Under the pieces are notes generated by a model, which was not told the DNA's origin, ran no database searches, and worked only from the letters and a program-made list of their open reading frames with translations. This document shows, piece after piece, positions 30,385 to 33,166 of a stretch of 33,166 nucleotides of DNA (its first letter is position 1; each line of letters begins with the position of its first letter). The position numbers and the translations under genes were made by a program. The stretch lies in NCBI GenBank assembly GCA_900768105.1, contig CAAGBQ010000043.1:1-33166 (forward strand), given 5' to 3'. The stretch is from Oscillospiraceae bacterium (GTDB taxonomy: Bacteria > Bacillota > Clostridia > Oscillospirales > Ruminococcaceae).

Positions 30385-31761
30385 ATGGAATTTACATATA
30401 CCAAAAAAGAACTTATTAAGCAGATGTTCAAAATAGGAGTGCCTGTGGCGCTCCAAAACCTTATAAATGTTCTTGTAAGTATGCTTGATACTATAATGCT
30501 TGGTCAGGTGGGCGAAGCGCAGCTTGCCGCAGTGAATCAGGTAAACTCGCTTTATGTATTCTATACAATGTTCATTTGGGGAGTTTGTATGGGTACGGTA
30601 GTAATCACCGCAAGATACTGGGGCATGGGAAAAACAGAGCCTATTCGAGATATGATGGGCTTCGCCATTCGTATAAATATGATTGCCGGCGCGGTGCTTT
30701 CCGCGGTAACACTTTTGTTTCCGCATCAGCTAATGCGCTTTCTTGCAAAGGATACGGAAGTAATAGAATACGGCGTGGAATATTTGAGTATAATGGCATG
30801 GTTTTATATTATTCCCGCGGTAACGGTTACATTCCTTTCAAATCTCCGCGCACTCGGTGATGTTAAAATATCTGTGGTTATTTATACCTGTTCATGCCTT
30901 ACAAATCTCGTGCTAAACTGGGTGCTCATTTACGGAAACCTTGGCGCTCCGGCGCTTGGAGTAAAAGGCGCGGCAATTGCAACCGCAATAAGCAAAAGCA
31001 TAGAATGCGCACTTGCACTCATCTATATGTACAAAATTGAAAATAAGCTCAATTTTCGTATGCGATACATTTTTGCTGATGCTCATCAGTATATTCCGTC
31101 ATTTATTAAGTATGGCCTGCCGGTGTTTTTCAGTGAATTTGCGTGGGGCTTCGGAATGACGGCGCAAGCCGCAAACCTTGGCCAATACAGCAAAAGCTTT
31201 CTTGCCGCATACAGCCTTGTTATGGTGATTCTTGACCTTTCCACCGTTGCAATGTGCGGCTTTGCAAATGCCTCGCTTATTCTTATGGGTAATATGATAG
31301 GTGCCGGAAAGGATGAGGAAGCGAAAAAGTGGAGTAAGTTCTTTGTAATGGGCGGATTTTGCGTCGGGCTTGTTATGATGAGTATAATATTCCTTATCCG
31401 CCCCATTGCGCCGAATTTTATAGTAGGAACCGACGAAACAAAGGAATATATCAAAAAAATGCTTATTATCTGTGCATATGTTGATTTTTGCTACGGAGTA
31501 AGCTGGAATCTTGGAGCGGGCGTGCTTCGTGCAGGCGGAGATACAAAATATATGGCGCGTATGGATGTTGGGGTCATCATTCTTACAAAATGTATTGCAG
31601 GAACAATCCTCGGAACGGTTTTGCATGTTGACCCGCTTATTGTTATGACTGCCGTTTGCAGTGATGAACTTATCAAAGGCATAATTTATCTGCGAAAATA
31701 TCTTAAAGGCGATTGGCTTAAACATGGAATGACGGTAAAAGACAGCGAACAGCCGGCATAA
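30385..31761 (+). CDS. MATE family efflux transporter
   Basis: This 458-residue membrane protein has twelve predicted hydrophobic segments in two MatE repeats. The N-terminal GVPVALQNLINVLVSMLDTIMLGQVGE block is typical and the second repeat begins near YGLPVFFSEFAWGFGM. MATE proteins export drugs or metabolites using a sodium or proton gradient. It begins 3 nt after whiA, so it is probably cotranscribed; the substrate is unknown. Confidence 0.92.
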   Translation: MEFTYTKKELIKQMFKIGVPVALQNLINVLVSMLDTIMLGQVGEAQLAAVNQVNSLYVFYTMFIWGVCMGTVVITARYWGMGKTEPIRDMMGFAIRINMIAGAVLSAVTLLFPHQLMRFLAKDTEVIEYGVEYLSIMAWFYIIPAVTVTFLSNLRALGDVKISVVIYTCSCLTNLVLNWVLIYGNLGAPALGVKGAAIATAISKSIECALALIYMYKIENKLNFRMRYIFADAHQYIPSFIKYGLPVFFSEFAWGFGMTAQAANLGQYSKSFLAAYSLVMVILDLSTVAMCGFANASLILMGNMIGAGKDEEAKKWSKFFVMGGFCVGLVMMSIIFLIRPIAPNFIVGTDETKEYIKKMLIICAYVDFCYGVSWNLGAGVLRAGGDTKYMARMDVGVIILTKCIAGTILGTVLHVDPLIVMTAVCSDELIKGIIYLRKYLKGDWLKHGMTVKDSEQPA

Positions 31762-31782
31762 AAAGAACGGAGGCGAAAAAAC

Positions 31783-33166
31783 TTGAGCTTTGTACATCTT
31801 CATTTACATACGGAATACAGCCTTCTTGACGGAGCCTGCCGCATAAAGCGGCTTATGCCGAGAATCAAAGAGCTTGGGCAAAATGCGGTGGCAATTACAG
31901 ACCATGGCGCAATGTACGGAGTTATTGATTTTTATAAAGAAGCGCAGAAATACGGTATAAAACCGATTATCGGCTGTGAGGTTTATGTTGCAAACCGTTC
32001 ACGCTTCAGCAAGGAGCACCAGCTTGACTGGAGCTATCATCTTGTGCTGCTGTGTGAAAACAATACGGGATATAAAAACCTAATCAAGCTTGTTTCAGCC
32101 GGCTTTATTGACGGATTTTATAAGAAGCCGCGCGTTGATAAGGAGCTTTTGCGAAAATACCACGATGGAATAATCGCGCTTTCCGCGTGCCTTGCGGGAG
32201 AGGTTCCGCGCAATCTTTCTGCAAACGATTATGAGGGTGCAAAAAAGGCCGCGCTTGAATATCTTGATATTTTCGGCAAGGGAAATTACTTTATCGAAAT
32301 ACAGGACCACGGCTATGCCGACCAAAAGCGCATTTTGCCCGGCCTTATACGCATTTCTAAAGAAACGGGTATTCCGCTTGTGGCAACAAACGACTGCCAT
32401 TATATAAATAAAGATGATGCAAAAATGCAGAATGTACTCGTTTGCATAGGAACGAACCATACCGTAAACGAACCCAATGATATGGCTTTTGAAACGGATG
32501 AGTTTTATGTAAAATCCGAAGACGAAATGCGAAGCATTTTTTCTGCTTTTCCGGAAGCCATAGATAATACGCAAAAAATTGCCGACCGCTGCAATATGAC
32601 CTTTGAGTTCGGTCATACAAAGCTTCCTGCATTTAACGCTCCGAATGGGCGCGACAATGTTGAGTATTTTGAAACCATGTGCAGGGATGGACTTTATCGC
32701 CGCTATGGCGAAAATCCTGCGCCGGAGCTTTGGGAAAGGCTTAATTACGAGCTTGACATAATCAAGCGCATGGGCTATGTAAACTACTATTTAATCGTCC
32801 ACGACTTTATAAATTATGCAAAAAGCGTAGGAATACCGGTGGGACCGGGAAGAGGCTCCGGTGCAGGAAGTATTTGCGCATACTGCATAGGAATAACTGA
32901 TATTGATCCGATAAAATATCACCTTCTTTTTGAAAGATTCCTTAATCCGGAGCGCGTTTCTATGCCGGATTTCGATGTTGATTTCTGCTATGAGCGCCGC
33001 CAAGAGGTTATTGACTATGTTAACAGGAAATACGGAGAGGATCATGTTGCCCAGATAATCACATTCGGAACCATGGCGGCAAGAGCTGCCATTCGCGATG
33101 TGGGACGCGCCCTTGGAATGGCGTATCAGGATGTTGATAAGGTGGCAAAGCTTGTTCCCACCGACC
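31783..33166 (+). CDS. dnaE: DNA polymerase III alpha subunit DnaE (N-terminal part, cut by window end)
   Basis: About 461 residues of the replicative polymerase subunit are present. The PHP domain starts with FVHLHLHTEYSLLDGA and ITDHGAMYG, carrying metal-binding His residues. The polymerase domain follows, with GPGRGSGAGSICAYCIGI and PDFDVDF holding catalytic aspartates near residue 400. The start is TTG 31783 after ACGGAGG; no ATG occurs at the natural N-terminus. The gene runs off the right edge; full DnaE is usually about 1150 residues. Confidence 0.95.
   Translation, partial: MSFVHLHLHTEYSLLDGACRIKRLMPRIKELGQNAVAITDHGAMYGVIDFYKEAQKYGIKPIIGCEVYVANRSRFSKEHQLDWSYHLVLLCENNTGYKNLIKLVSAGFIDGFYKKPRVDKELLRKYHDGIIALSACLAGEVPRNLSANDYEGAKKAALEYLDIFGKGNYFIEIQDHGYADQKRILPGLIRISKETGIPLVATNDCHYINKDDAKMQNVLVCIGTNHTVNEPNDMAFETDEFYVKSEDEMRSIFSAFPEAIDNTQKIADRCNMTFEFGHTKLPAFNAPNGRDNVEYFETMCRDGLYRRYGENPAPELWERLNYELDIIKRMGYVNYYLIVHDFINYAKSVGIPVGPGRGSGAGSICAYCIGITDIDPIKYHLLFERFLNPERVSMPDFDVDFCYERRQEVIDYVNRKYGEDHVAQIITFGTMAARAAIRDVGRALGMAYQDVDKVAKLVPTD

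Overview
The window comes from the chromosome of a strictly anaerobic, fermentative Clostridia-type Firmicute, probably Oscillospirales-like. The evidence is a tryptophan T-box leader, HPr kinase, WhiA, an NFACT/RqcH protein, a YlmH-type S4 protein, TrmK, pyruvate:ferredoxin oxidoreductase, an [FeFe] hydrogenase, frequent TTG/GTG starts and strong GGAGG ribosome binding sites. GC content is moderate. Genus-level placement is inference only. I see no phage, insertion sequence or CRISPR array.

Layout. 1-923: the last codons of a probable eutB, then eutC (ethanolamine ammonia-lyase). 1093-4192: a promoter with a palindrome on its -35 box, a T-box with a TGG specifier and terminator, a 12-residue leader ORF, and a trpXYZ-type ABC importer. 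4258-5768 (minus): a short-chain dehydrogenase and a PuuD-like glutamine amidotransferase that appears to start with ACG. 5941-8590: a PfoR-like EIIC membrane protein and a DASS/SLC13-type carboxylate permease. 8654-9985 (minus): a LysR regulator split by an in-frame TAA and a relic of a flavodoxin-family gene. 10032-15864: MmgE/PrpD, SDR, a NuoF-tail/GltD-like flavoprotein and an [FeFe] hydrogenase, all in one direction. 15995-16071 (minus): initiator tRNA-fMet. 16144-23597: housekeeping genes (GNAT, nth, a DUF1858 protein, trmK, a Nif3-like protein, rqcH, plsY, a ylmH-like gene, a YgjP-like peptidase, a methyltransferase). 23668-27213 (minus): PFOR. 27548-33166: hprK, murB, whiA, a MATE exporter and the start of dnaE.

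How the genes fit together. PFOR makes reduced ferredoxin from pyruvate, and the hydrogenase with its flavoprotein partner can dispose of electrons as H2. PrpD, the SDR, the permease and the LysR gene nearby suggest a carboxylate-utilisation module tied to H2 formation; this is inferred from gene order only.

The most unusual signal is a short word, TGAGCACGG (core TGAGCAC), found far more often than composition predicts, on both strands, inside genes and as inverted pairs forming three intrinsic terminators. That arrangement resembles the DNA uptake sequences of Neisseria and Pasteurellaceae, which are not known in Clostridia. Other notable points are the apparent ACG start, the nonsense-interrupted LysR gene, the unusual flavoprotein next to the hydrogenase, a recurrent TTGCAA -35 box, and a murB-whiA junction without rapZ and yvcK/glmR.
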